Positions 36,496 to 48,106 of a stretch of 64,000 nucleotides of DNA are shown here, piece after piece (the first letter of the stretch is position 1; each line of letters opens with the position of its first letter). The position numbers were made by a program, and so were the translations under genes. Source of the stretch: Toxorhynchites rutilus septentrionalis (Eukaryota > Arthropoda > Insecta > Diptera > Culicidae); NCBI RefSeq assembly GCF_029784135.1, contig NC_073745.1, positions 162,081,335 to 162,145,334 of the forward strand, in the 5' to 3' direction. Below the pieces are notes generated by a model, which saw only the letters and a program-made list of their open reading frames with translations, did not search any database and was not told the DNA's origin.

Positions 36496-39104
36496 ATGAA
36501 ATCTGCGTTAGTCGCGGGGAAGTTGTCTGTGTGCTCCATCAATTGCCAAAGCGTGTGTGCTCGTCGTTTGGTAAAACTCGATGAATTGAAGCAAATTGTG
36601 CACACTTCAAGTGTCGACATTATATGTATAAGTGAGTCCTGGTTGAATGAGTCTGTCGATGATGATGTTATAAATTTGAATGGTTACAGTGCAGTCCGCA
36701 ACGATAGAGTTGGTCGGCTGGGAGGAGGCGTATTAGTGTACGTGAAGACTGGAATAAAATTCAAAGAACTAAAAAAATCAGTGGTTGAGTGTAATATAAT
36801 TAAAACTGAATATTTACTAATGGAATTAGAGCTTGATAACAGCAAAATTTTACTGGGAGCATTCTATAACCCTTCTGAAACTGACTGCTCTAGCGAAATA
36901 AGCTCACTCCTTACTGAGCTCGGCCCTTACTACAATTATCTTTTTTTTCTCGGAGATTTTAACACAAACATGCTAGATCCACAGAGAAGCTTAAGACTTA
37001 AAGACGCTCTTCTGACTTGAGTGAGTGAGAGTCGTTAGATTCCGCGACTACAATCACATTGATGTTGATGGCTTAAGAGAAGCATGTAATGCTATTGATT
37101 GGGATAGTTTTTATGGTATAACTGATTGTGACGCTCTGACGGATTTTTTCAATGAAAGAATTAAATATCTCTTCGAGAAATACGTTCCTATCAAAACATA
37201 TGTTCCCAAACAAAAAACGAACCCCTGGTTCAATGTAACGATTAGCAGAGCCATGATTGACCGTGATTTGGCATTCAAGCAATGGATTGCAATGGCAATG
37301 GATTGATTTGGCATTCAAGCAATTAAAAGAGCATCATGATTTGTTTAAACAACTTCGTAATAGAGTTACAACCATGATTCGTACTACAAAAGCTCAATAC
37401 TTCAATGAAAGGATAAATCCTCTGCTGCCACCCAAAGAACTGTGGAAAAGGCTTCGAAATCATGGGATTATCAAAACATCCACTGATGTTTCCAACTGCT
37501 TTGATGCCGATGAGATCAATCAATCATTTGCGAATAATTTTTCAGTGGTAGCTTCAGTGGTAGCCCGACATCTAAGGAGTTTTTTTCACTTCAATGTAAT
37601 TAATGAAGTTGAGGTTGTCAATGCGATATATGAAGTGAAATCAGATGCAATAGGACTAGATGAAATACCATTGAAATTTATCAAAACTATTTTGCCTCTA
37701 GTTCTCGACCAAATTGGTTACCTTTTCAATACAATTATTCGCTCAAGCAGATTTCCTTCAGTGTGGAAATGTGCGAAAGTTATACCTATCAAGAAAAAAG
37801 CATCAGGAAACTCGCTTGACAACCTTCGCCCTATAAGTATCCTGTGTGCCCTATCAAAAGTACTTGAGCGTATCTTAAAATCCCAAATTTGTCGTTATAT
37901 TCACAATCATGAACTTCTCACTAAGTTTCAGTCTGGATATCGTTCAAAACATAGCACCAAAACCACTATGCTAAAAGTTTTTGATGATATAGGTATTATT
38001 TTGGATAAGGGAAAGTCAGTAGTCCTGATTTTACTAGATTTTTCAAAAGCTTTTGACACAATATCTCACGAAGTACTATGTGCAAAGCTTCTTAATAACT
38101 TTGGGTTTTCTGCAGATTCTGTTCGTTTGATTGAGTCCTACGTGACTGGACGCTATCAGAAAGTTTTCAATAATAATAGTTTTTCAAATCTATTGCCAAT
38201 TAGGTCTGGAGTTCCTCAAGGATCGATTTTGAGACCTATCTTATTTACGCTTTATATAAACGATCTTCCTACCATTCTCCAGTATTGCAGTATACATATA
38301 TACGCTGATGATGTTCAACTTTACTTCGATTGTTCTGACTGCAAACTGGAGGATGTTACTCGGAAAATAAATGAAGATCTCAGACACATGTACAATTGGT
38401 CAGAAAAAAATAATCTCAGATTAAACGTCGCAAAATCGTATGCTATGCTTTTGAATAGAAACAATTCAAATGTTAAAAAACCTTGCCTACTTTTGCATAC
38501 TACCCCACTAGCATTCGTTGAAACCGCCAGCTGTCTTGGGTTTAAAATCACATCCAATTTCAAGTGGGATAGTTTGGTGCTTCACCAATGTGGAAACATA
38601 TATGCAAAACTTAGATTTCTTCAAATGAAAGCATCGCTTGTGAGTAGGGGTACCAAATCAAAATTGTTTAAGAGTCTAATTTTCCCACATTTCATTGCAT
38701 GTGACCTATGGTTGATGCAAGCATCAGTCAATGCTTGTGAACGACTATGCATTGCACTAAATGCTTGCGTACGATATGTGTTCAATTTGAACAGATATTC
38801 ACATGTTTCGCACCTACAAAGCCACTTAATTGGATGTCCGTTTGAAAATTTCAGTAAATTACGTTGTAGTCTGTCTTTGTTCAAATTAATAAAATGTGGA
38901 ACGCCTGAATATTTGTTTTCCAAGCTAAACCCTTTGAGAGGGACACGATCAAAAAAGTTTATGTTACCTCGTCATCGAACCGCACACTATGGAAACTCGT
39001 TTTTCGTTAGAGGTATCGCTTTTTGGAATTCTTTGCCAAATGAGCTGACAACGATCAGATCTGTGAGTTTGTTTAGGAAGAGATGTTTTGAGCACTTTAA
39101 TTAG
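36496..39104 (+). pseudogene. CR1/Jockey-like ORF2 (endonuclease and RT)
   Basis: Domains in order: APE endonuclease (36496-37020) with SINCQSVCARR, ISESWLNESV, VRNDRVGRLGGG and FLGDFNTN; then a break at 37018 that removes the endonuclease C-terminus (SDH motif not seen); a linker (NERIKYLFEKYVPIKTYVPK, NPWFN); and RT (37257-39104, 615 codons open) with LRPISILCALSKVLERIL, LLDFSKAFDTISHEVL, SGVPQGSILRPILF and YADD at 38301-38312. There is no RNase H. A short tandem duplication at 37265-37322 (GATTTGGCATTCAAGCAA twice) creates a stop and frame change. The RT is otherwise open to its natural end, GISFRKRCFEHF-like. Confidence 0.87.
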
Positions 39105-39934
39105 AAATCAAAATGTTTGTATTGTAATTATGTTTGTTATTCAAATTTCAAATTTACTTTAGGTTGTTGTAGTTTTTTGCCACAGTTGATATCATTGTAA
39201 CAGTTTAAAAGATGTAGATCTTAAGTTACTAATTAATAAAGGAATAATAATAATAATAATGAAACACAAATTTCTACAATACTCGAGAATTAACCAAGCA
39301 AATGAAACCAAACTTGGCAAATGGAGGTTTTAGGGTGCAATAAATATTTTTATGGTGATTAGACACTCCACTCCCCTCCTAAAGGGTGGGGGGGGGTCTG
39401 CAATACAAATGAAACACAAATTTCTGCATTAATCGAGAATTAATCAAGCAAATGAAACCAAATTTGGCATGTGGAGTTTTTAGGGTGCAATAAATGATTC
39501 TATGATGGATAGATACTCCTCCTTCCTCCCTTAGGGGGGGGGGCTACTTCAGAGGGTCCGAAACGTTTCAATGGTGAATAGACACTCCCCCCCCCTCTCT
39601 AAGAGGAGAAGAGGAGAGGGGTCTGTTATTCTATCATATATTCTGTATCAAACATTTATTCCATGTAACGGAGAAACATGCTATTTGCAAGTGGTTGAAA
39701 AATATTGAACGAGAATTGTGTTTGAAAATAATCTGATATTATAATGATGAGTTTTGGTAAAAATACTAAGAATTTTTTAGCATTTATTCTATAATTATTG
39801 ATTAGAAGATCAATCAATGGACAGTTCTGCGATTGGACTCATGAATTTGTGCTAAATAAGAAAACGTGAATGTTTGAAGGTATTGATAACAAAAAACAAA
39901 TTTTGGGCGGGACGAAGTTTGCCGGGTCCGCTAG

Positions 39935-40414
39935 TATTCATATAAATAGGCAGTTTTTAGATCGGAGTGCTTTAACACCATGTTTCGTTGACCTGCAACC
40001 AGTGTTGCCACACGTACAGATTTATCTGGATTTTTTCGATATTTTTGGTACAGATTACAGAATTTCCGTCAAAAGTACAGATTGGTACAGATTTTACCGT
40101 GTGTGAAATTTCTCTCGAAAATTTTATTGAATGGAAGTACGCATGCTAAATTAAGAAAGACTATGTACCGTTCTATCTCATATTCCGAACAGTCTCAAAT
40201 TCCGAACACATCTTTTTAAATGTAAATTTACCAAACTTTTATGTTATAAATAATTGAATACATTCGCGGACGTGAGCTCACGCGATACAGACGTATTTAT
40301 AGAGTGTGTCCAACAAAGTACGATCTCGACTTTAAACAATAGCCTTCGGCGGCTATTGTTTTTTGCGATAGTGATATTTTTTTAGCGGAATCTGTCTACT
40401 AAGGGAGAGTGAAA
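39935..40414. other. Region before the L1/Tx1-like ORF1
   Basis: It contains repeated TACAGATT motifs (40015-40095) and, closer to the LINE, a perfect hairpin with 11-bp arms at 40334-40344 and 40351-40361 (AAACAATAGCC, loop TTCGGC). The part from about 40270 is probably the 5' UTR of the following LINE. No coding sequence. Confidence 0.5.
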
Positions 40415-41488
40415 ATGGTAAATAGCGTGCGAAAGAACACGGTGAAACTTAATTTCGGACCTGGATGCAAGACTCCTTCGTATTTGGAAGTGTTGAGTTT
40501 TTCAATGGATAATCTTCGAATTTCGGCAGCGAGCATCCACAGCATCTACAAGGATGAGAATGGTGGTCAGTTCTACATTAAATTTGTAGATGAAAAAACA
40601 TTTACGGAGTTGATGGCGGAAACGGAAGAACATTACGTGTTCTGGTACGAGGACAAAACTATGGCACATGTTTCGATTGACCAGGCTTCACGGTACGTGC
40701 GAATCTTTAATCTTCCTCCGGAGATTGATGATCGTGAGATCCAGCACGTACTGGCATAATATGGGATAATCCGACAACACGTTCGAGAAAAGTTTCCCAA
40801 TGAGATGAAGGTCAACATTTTGACGGGAATCAGGGGAGTCCACATGGAGGTGTCGAAAGAAATCCCAGCGCATATTTACATCGATCATTTTCGAGCCCGT
40901 ATATTCTACGACGGGCTGAAAAACAAATGCTTTTTCTGCAGAGAGGAAGATCATGTGAAATGTCCAAAACTGGCGGCCATCTCGAAAAACAGTGAAAAAG
41001 CTGATGGATATCAACCCACTGGAGTGTCACGAAGAAAACCGATCATTGATCACAGCGAACCCCTTTCGCTTACAATGACTCCGCTAGGTCAAAAGAATGG
41101 AAGCGGTGCAATGACCGACAGTAACAAAGCATCGTCAAGGTCAACCTCACCACCACCATCTCAAGCGTCCACGTTGCCCATCCCGGCCACCCCGTCAACC
41201 ACCCGTAATACACCCATCACAGCAACGCAGATAGCTGTAAACGACATCAATGAGAAAGCAGTCAATACAACTTCCGATGAATCGAACGAACACATGAACG
41301 AGAATATTTTCGAAACGGATCGACAAACGAAGCTGAAGCGAGCGAAGGTAGAATCGGGCCACGACGACGACCGTAGCACAACAGAGAAGAAGCAGGACAA
41401 CAAAACATTGGCGACCGCCGGTCAGCAGAAAGGCCACACCGTCGAGAAGATAGTGAACTGCAAGAAGCAAAGAAGACGAAGTAAATAG
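40415..41488 (+). pseudogene. L1/Tx1-like ORF1, one stop codon
   Basis: ATG at 40415 (MVNSVRKNTVKLNF) is preferred to a GTG two codons earlier. The reading continues GPGCKTPSYLEVLSF, then IYKDENGGQFYIKFVDEKTF, RYVRIFNLPPEIDDREI, an in-frame TAA at 40757 and, in the same frame, GIIRQHVREKF, GIRGVHMEVSKEIPAHIYID, HFRARIFYDGLKNKCFFC and a degenerate knuckle (CFFCREEDHVKC, apparently two residues short before the last Cys). A long Ser/Thr/Pro-rich and then Lys/Arg-rich tail ends at 41488. This is an RNA-binding ORF1 of about 357 codons with a single nonsense change. Confidence 0.8.
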
Positions 41489-41542
41489 TAAGTTTTCTTG
41501 CTGTTCCTATTTTATTACACAGACATGTTTTAAAGGAAAATA

Positions 41543-43985
41543 GCTACCATTAATATCAACGCAATTACGTCCGCCGTTAAGCGTAGTTTATTGAAAGACT
41601 TTGTTTGGAACAATGACATTGATTTTGGTTTTTGCAAGAAGTTGCATTTGAGAACTTTACTTTCCTGCCTTGCCATCTTTCCATTGTCAATTCGAGTGAT
41701 GAATGTAAAGGAACAGCAATTCTAATCCGAAAAAATTTTGAATTTTCTAATGTTTTGATGCATCCTAGTGAGATAATCCTATCTGTATCAATAGAAGGAT
41801 TGAACTTCATTAATATATATATGCTCATTCTGGCTCGAAATATCGTAAAGAACGCGATGCTTTATTTTCAGAAGAAATAATACCACATCTCTCAACTGAA
41901 CAACCGAACATAATTTTAGGAGATTTCAATTGCATTATTTTGAAGAGTGATTCCAATGGTGTGGTTAAAAATATATGTTATGGATTGAAAACATTGATAA
42001 ATGAACTTGATCTTGTCGACATTGGAAAGATTAGAATGAAAAAAAAAACACTTTTATAGAGGTGATTCCATGTCGAGACTGGACAGAATATATGCACCAG
42101 AAGATTTTCTTAATTGTGTTGATACTATAGAATCCAATGCTACGAATTTTTCTGACCATCACGCATTATTATTAAAATATAAAGTTAATTCCAATTCAGA
42201 AGTAACACCTATGGGGAGAGGGTACTGGAAGATAAATCCCTCGACTCTATGTGATGAGACCATTTACGATGAGTTTTTACCCGTGATTTGCGATTTGAGA
42301 AACAGAACTGTTTTCTAGGTGGTGGAATGAACATTTCAAACAAAAAGTCAAATCCTTTTTTAAGGCAAAATCCTTCGAAATAAATCCAAAAGTTTTCTGT
42401 ATGGCTGTCTGAAAGAAATATCAGAAGAGAAAAAGAATGGGAGGGATGTCTCTGGGGAACTTTCATTTGTCAGGGTAAGGTTAATGAATATTGAGCAGAA
42501 TCGTACCAACAATCTCAAACTTAAAGTATCAAGTGACTCAATAGTAAATGATGAAAAAATAGTCTTTTTCAAATATCAAAGAAGAAGGGTTTTTGACCAG
42601 CAATATTCCAGTTAGCTCATCCGTGCGACAGGGTTGTCCCCTTAGCATGGCTTTATTCGTACTTTATATTGAGGCCCTGATTCGAATACTATATGACAAC
42701 GTGCAAGGAGTGCTCATAGACAATAGCTTTGTCAAGGTTATTGCCTATGCAGACGATATTAACATAGTGATTCGAAACAACCACGAATTCGATAAGGGCC
42801 TGGAGTTGATCAACTATTTTAGCATATATGCTAGAATTAAGTTGAATACAAGCAAATCCGCATATATGAGAATACACAACTGTTTTTTAGGTGCACATGT
42901 TCTCAAAGAGGTCTTATCTTTGAAAATTGTAGGAATAGACATACATGATAGTTTCAAAGATACTGTCGATCATAACCACTCTTCGATTATTCAAACAATA
43001 AAATATCTTATTGTGATTCATCAGAAACGAAACTTAAACATTTTTCAGAAAGCCTGGATATTGAATAATCTGGTTCTTTCGAAATTGTGGTATTTGTCGC
43101 AAATCTATCATCCAAATAACTGTCACATTGCGGAAATTAAAACAATTTGCCGTAAATTCATTTTCAAAGGTCTGGGGTTATACAAGGTAGAAATAAATCA
43201 ACTATATTTAGATGTTGCTCGAGGTGGTCTGTCCTTGGTAGATGTAGAAAGCAAAACAAGGGTACTATTTATGAGAAACATTATTTCGCATCAAAACAGA
43301 GGAAAAGATAATTTCATGTTAGCTCAAAAGAACCGAACAGTGACGAATAGGCACTAGAAGTATTTGGGAATGGTGTAGCACTGGTTTTTCTTTTAGTCAG
43401 GGAAAAGACGATATCTAGGGTTCTGACCAACTGCGCACTGCTTACCTGCCCGACTGGCTCAGTACTTTTTATTAACTTCTTTTGTTTACAATCACAATTT
43501 CTTATTTACTAACTTAAAACCTAGGGAGCGCGGTCGTCGCGCTGAGCTTCCGCGCACGCAAGCGATCGCACAATAAACAAACACATTAACGATACCGCCG
43601 GCTCACTGTTGCGTCGTCACGCTGAACTTCCGCGCGCGCAAGCGACCACACAATAAACAAACCAAAACTAACTGTAGCGCGACAAATTACTTCACAACCC
43701 CCAAAAGTGTGCCAAGTTCACAACGGGGTTTTCAAATTAACCAAATACATCCGCTTCGGATACATCCGGGTCGCTACAATGGGTTGCATTAAGAATTAAA
43801 AACAGATTAAAACTGAATATTAGAGACCCTGGAGAAATAATAACAAAAGATATACATTCTAAGAGTTTACAGAGTAAAACCTGTTTCTGGTTAGTAACAG
43901 TAGCTATCGAATACAACATCAGAAATTTTTCTGAAGGGAATGTGGAAAATTTTCAGAAATTGTTATACGATAAAAGAAGGAATTG
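41543..43985 (+). pseudogene. L1/Tx1-like ORF2 (endonuclease and RT)
   Basis: Fragments in order: ININAITSAVKRSLLKDFVW-like APE start, FLQEVAFENFTFLPC, GTAILIRKNFEFSNVLMHP, IILGDFNCI, YRGDSMSRLDRIYAPEDFL and FSDHHALLLKY (endonuclease, 41543-42200, several frameshifts). A damaged linker to about 42580 follows, then an open RT frame 42593-43357 with SSVRQGCPLSMALFVLYIEA, IAYADDINIVI (YADD at 42746-42757), LNTSKSAYMRI and ARGGLSLVDVESKTR. After the LTR-like insertion, LRIKNRLKLNIRDPGEI, TCFWLVTVAIEYN continues the C-terminus. The RT fingers are deleted. It is inactive. Confidence 0.8.
43423..43780. mobile_element. Candidate solo LTR in the L1/Tx1-like LINE
   Basis: A GC-richer 358-bp insertion, bordered by GGGTT at 43418-43422 and 43781-43785, with ends CTGACCAACTGCG and GGGTCGCTACAAT. 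It contains a diverged tandem pair of about 75-bp spacing (CGCTGAGCTTCCGCGCACGC and CGCTGAACTTCCGCGCGCGC, each then CACAATAAACAAAC). Size and 5-bp duplication suit an LTR, but the ends are not clean TG..CA, so the element class is tentative. Confidence 0.48.
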
Positions 43986-44110
43986 AGGAATATTTAATTA
44001 AAAAGAGTTTGGTAACTGGGTGAATGTGTTGTAATGGATGACTGGATGAGCGTAAGGTTGTGTGAGCGAGGAAATGTCAGTGTGCTGTAGATTAATCCCG
44101 AGAATACCGC

Positions 44111-44499
44111 GGGTAAAAAATTCCAAAAAAAGACTAGATAATTGACATTAATTTGATATATCGATCATATGAATCGGCCCAGTATTTTAAAAGTTATGTT
44201 TTTTTGTTTAATTTTCTTGAGTACGGAAATATACTAGTTCAACGTTTTAGATGACTCGAGTAACGCAAATAGTTGTTTTTAAAAATAAAAATTCCGTAGA
44301 GTGAAATATTATGCACCGAAAATAAATTTTACTTTTCATAATAAAGCTGATTAAAATGTGGCAACACTATGGCTGTGAAAATGCTCAAATGTTTAGAGAA
44401 GGACAATGAACGGTATGGTAAAGTACGGTAAATGGTCTCGGAGTACCTAACCAAGGGATATGCGTACAAAGCTTCAAAGTCGGAGCAAGCAGAGACCAA
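44111..44499. other. Spacer between L1/Tx1-like LINE and BEL/Pao remnant
   Basis: AT-rich. No coding motif until about 44500, where BEL/Pao RT similarity starts. Confidence 0.45.
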
Positions 44500-46260
44500 T
44501 CAGAGAAAGTGTGGTATTTTTCGTTCGTGTGGGACGCAGCTGCGGCTGTAGCTGGAATTTCCCTGAATTAAAGACTCTTGAAGGGTCCCGATATGCTGAC
44601 TGCGCTTTCAGCAGTCATTTGTATGATTCATGAGAAAAGGATAGGCTTTGGGGCAGATATCAAAGAGATGTATCATTAGTTAAAATTAAAAAAGAAGATA
44701 AACAAGTGCAGAGGTTTCTTTTTTTTTATCTGTATTATAGTGATTTTCAACTCACGCAGAGGTTTCTGTTCCGGGAAAATTCAACCTTCAATCCGGAGGT
44801 ATTTATTATGGACGTTGCTACTTTTGGGGCGACCAGTTCACCTTTTTTCGCCCAGTTTGTAAAAATTGTGAATGCAAGGGAGTTCGCAGGGTGGCTTCCA
44901 GAGCGAGAGCGAAAACGGAGACAGTCGAGGAAGCAGTGAAGTTGGCGAAGGAGGTAAAGTTTGATCATTCGAAAGGCAGCTTCGAGCTTCAAAATTGAGT
45001 CCCTAATTCCGAGATGTTCCTGTGAGAAATGTGGGAGACAAAAGAAAATCAAGGTGTTCTTTTTGATCAAGACAAGGAAACGGGACAATAAAGAGTCCTG
45101 GGAATAGTGTGGAGCTCAGTAAGCGACAAGTTTACGTTCTCAGCAAGGTTACATGAAAAATTTCTGCAGTACCTGACTGAAGGGAGGCGGCCCACGAAAA
45201 GGGGCGTCATGAGCTGCATCATGAGCATTGGATTTTTGGCTTCCTTCAAAATCTATGGGAAAATGCTTTTTCAAGATATCTGGCGCTATGGATGTGCCTG
45301 GGACCAGCAAATCAATGACGAGTGTGGCAAGAAATGGAATTGTTGGGTCGGTCGGCTTCCAGAAATCGAGAGAGTGCGGATCCCTCGTTACCACTTCAAG
45401 GGAGGTCTATCTGTGGACTACAGTACGTTGCATTTGCACGTTCTTGACGATGCTAGTGAGAATGCGTATGGAGCCGTTGCATATTTCCGTGTCATAACCG
45501 CTTCCGGTCCTAATTGTTCGCCCGTGATGGCACGCTCCAAGGTTGTACCTTTGAAGCAGCTGACAATTCCGCGCCTGGAGTTGCGGGCCGCGGTAATAGG
45601 TTCTAGATTATTAAATTCCATCATCGAGACCCATTCCGTAGAGGTAAAACAGCGATTTATTAGGACAGATTCGAAGACAGAACTATATTGATTCCACTCG
45701 GATCAGCGCCGTTACAAGCAATTTGTTGCTTTCCAAATTGAGGAAATCCTTAATATCACGAAGCTGGATGAATGGCGGTGGGCTTCCACTAGAAATAACA
45801 TACGTTCCTACCGTTTGAACTACGTTTCCCAATTACACTCCCTAAATGAAATCAAGTTATCGTTAAATTTCTGGAACATTATCATCAGAGAGTAGCACAC
45901 GGCAATCAAGAAACGGCGGTAAATGAAATACGACAAAGGTTTTGGATTCCGAACCTCCGAGCGGAACTCAAAGTATTTCAAGAGCTTGCATGCGATGCAA
46001 ATTGAGGAAATATGAGCCAGGTCATCCGAGAATGGCTCCTCTTCCGATTCCGCGGATTTCTCCTGGGTTACTGCCGTTCAGTTACACAATGGTGCACACA
46101 GCCGCCCGTGCGCGAATTGAGTGCTGCAGCGAGAACGACTCCTGCCATACAACCGAGATCTAGCGAAATCGGAATTCTTTTCACGAAAAGGTACGTGCAA
46201 CGTCCTTCCTCTCTCTATCTCGCAACACCCACGTGGTCATCGAAGGGCCCCAACAGTCAA
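44500..46260 (+). pseudogene. BEL/Pao pol remnant (RT, RNase H, integrase start)
   Basis: A BEL/Pao LTR-retrotransposon polyprotein in broken frames. RT: LKGPDMLTALSAVICMIHEK, FGADIKEMYH (first RT Asp), QRFLFRE, FIMDVATFGATSSPFFAQFV and NAREFAG. Then the open stretch 45107-45691: PTKRGVMSCIMSIGFLASF, GKMLFQDIWRYGCAWDQQI, VDDASENAYGAVAYFRV-like RNase H with SKVVPLKQLTIPRLELRAAV and RTDSKTE. Next, RYKQFVAFQIEEIL..KLDEWRWAS, and the integrase entry HQRVAHGNQETAVNEIRQRF, IPNLRAEL with a Cys-rich zinc region. The YVDD box region is damaged. The protease, gag and both LTRs are not recognised. It is not functional and separate from the BEL fragment at 18 kb. Confidence 0.82.
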
Positions 46261-48017
46261 TGAATGGCGTCGTCGCAACGAATGAAATGTTCAAACAAAA
46301 AGATTGTAAAATTCATTATCGAATATAATACTTTTTACTCAGATTTTCAATTAGAATCAGCCCTATTGAACTTCTCTCTTAGTCGCGATAGTGTCGTCCG
46401 CGGTACAGTGAGTCCTCCCGAGTACAGAAGCCGACCCTGAGAGATACTTGTTCTTTTTGTATTATAACTATAACAGCTATCGCGACTGTCTTTTACGTAC
46501 TTAACACATTCGGTCTCTGGTGATTATATATTTGTTCCATCACCACCATAATTCCTTATTTCCTAACCACTCAAACTACCCTTGGCAACATCTGAAAACA
46601 ACAACAATAGAAATCCAGAATACCCTATTTTATACCCAACAAGTGGTAAACGGGCGAAACTTTAGCAGTAATATATCCGTACAACGAATACTGCATTTGC
46701 ATTTCGAGCGAGCGATCCAAGCGATCTTTTTTGATTTGTTGAAAGACATGGTACTACATGAGAAGCACTATACCGTGGCCATAAAACCTAAAAAAAATCT
46801 ATTTCAAGTACATTGCCTATTCGATTGCACACTATCCCTGTGTTGGCAACCAGGAAGAAATTAGAACTACAAACTTCACAACCAATTCCGACTGCATCCA
46901 AATTCGTGTTATTTTCCATGACATATCGTATAATAAAAACCCCGACAGGAACACGCACGATGGCAGCAAACATGAAGTTAGAACCAAGAACCGAACAAAT
47001 GCCTTTGTTGATCACGGAACCGTAGTGCTCTCTTACTTCACGGTTCCCCCAGGCCCAGTTAAACGTTCACATAGCATTCGGAGCGACACAATGATTGATA
47101 TTGATTTGCCCAAATTTCATTTTAAAACGCAAACTTTAAACACATTCCGAACGAACAGACTGCCAGTTTTTTGGGGTGTATTCGGTCAACCCGAATGGCA
47201 CGGGGCGGAATTTTGTTGTGTATCACGGTGTGGTTCTAGTTGTGCTTTTAGTCCAACAGAAATATTTTTATCGAACATTTTTTCCGTGGGTGAATAGGTA
47301 CATTCTGGCAGAAATATAAAAAAAGTTGTAGATTTACAATCAACACAAAATAATGATTTTACATTAGGTTCAACCAATGTTTTTTGCATTTATCCGGCGG
47401 ATTATTAATTCTGGATTATTTCGGAAACATCATACTTACCGTCTTACTCAGTTTCTACCTTCGCAAACAGTCAAGACCATGCTTCCCATTGCATGCCATG
47501 GTGTTAAACAAGTTGACTGTAGCTTTGAATTGGAAGCGGGTGGAGGCCATATAATAAATCGCAAGCCAATCATGGAAGTTACCCTCTGACGAGGAACGAT
47601 GTTTTTTTTCATTCACTCTATGCGAAGATTGTGGAGGAAAAAAATAACTCGGCTCAAATTAGTCGGAGCACATTTTCTAAAGTGACGTGGTCGAGTTGTT
47701 ATTATTAGCGTTTATTTCATTTCCAATTAGGATTAAATGAATTTGATTGGACGTGGAAATTTCGTTGGCCTGCTCATTTTCACCAGTCGACTATCAAACA
47801 CCGTGAAAATTGAACGATGTACATAACACTGTGGCATTATAACTTCTTTTTTTTAAACGAAATGAAATCCCTTCTGCAAATCATGTTTCTTTTATGATCT
47901 TGGATTTGTTGTACACAGCTTTGAAAATCATATCATGTGTGGGCGAGATGTCTATTACCAAGTTAGATCTATGCCTTCAGCATCTTTTGTTAAAACATAC
48001 CAACAATTTTATGCTAA
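46261..48017. other. Intergenic, no gene assigned
   Basis: AGTCGCGATAG (46381-46391) and its reverse complement (46477-46487) bracket a GC-richer 85-bp piece that could be part of an LTR. Overlapping open frames at 46788-47025 on both strands, and a plus frame at 47377-47589 (70 codons), show no domain. A good minus-strand splice-donor match (ACG|GTAAGTATG near 47436) exists, but no matching exon could be defined. Confidence 0.4.
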
Positions 48018-48106
48018 GCTAGCTGACCCGACGAACTTCGTCCCGCCCTAAATAAATTTTTTGATATTAATACTTTCGAGCATTCACACTTTCTTACTAA
48101 GCGAGG

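Larger units (their letters stand above)
34666..39257 (+). mobile_element. CR1/Jockey-like LINE, full 5' end likely
   Basis: A 4.6-kb non-LTR element without RNase H, inserted in element X with AATGAA repeated at both edges (34660-34665, 39258-39263; possibly extended to AATGAA(A)CAC). It has a 5' UTR, ORF1 from 34968, ORF2 from 36496, and a 3' end AATTAATAAAGG(AAT)n. ORF1 is itself split by a MITE at 35233-35906. Clade placement within CR1/L2/Daphne/Jockey is uncertain. Confidence 0.78.
34488..39934 (+). repeat. Element X copy 3, split by a CR1/Jockey-like LINE
   Basis: It starts with a short TATATATATA run and AATGGATTTCTGTCTGTCTG, then CGGAAACTACTGAACCGATC and a CCCTCC/GGGGGGGCTGCCATAC minisatellite unit. 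It is interrupted at AATGAA (34660-34665), resumes at 39258, runs through two or three units and then unique sequence shared with the copies at 30.0 and 50.6 kb, and ends GACGAAGTTTGCCGGGTCCG plus CTAG at 39934. The orientation is opposite to copies 2 and 4. Confidence 0.75.
40415..44110 (+). mobile_element. L1/Tx1-like LINE, decayed
   Basis: A non-LTR element with an ORF1 bearing one CCHC-type knuckle, and an ORF2 with APE endonuclease and an RT whose box is YADD, within a RQGCPLSMALFVLYIE context typical of the L1/Tx1 group. The N-terminal RT region is deleted (about 42320-42590). A 358-bp insertion at 43423-43780 splits the ORF2 C-terminus. The boundaries are approximate; I did not find a target duplication. 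Confidence 0.7.

Noticed and set aside
46381..46487. Possible LTR bounded by AGTCGCGATAG inverted pair
   Set aside because: Only 11-bp arms, no TG..CA ends or target duplication; kept as a note in the intergenic entry.
46788..47025. Overlapping sense and antisense frames of about 70 codons
   Set aside because: Mirror-image frames in the same interval, no motif on either strand; neither can be supported as a gene.
47425..47445. Minus-strand splice donor (ACG|GTAAGTATG)
   Set aside because: A good match to the consensus, but the exon it would end is not open in a convincing frame and has no partner acceptor.
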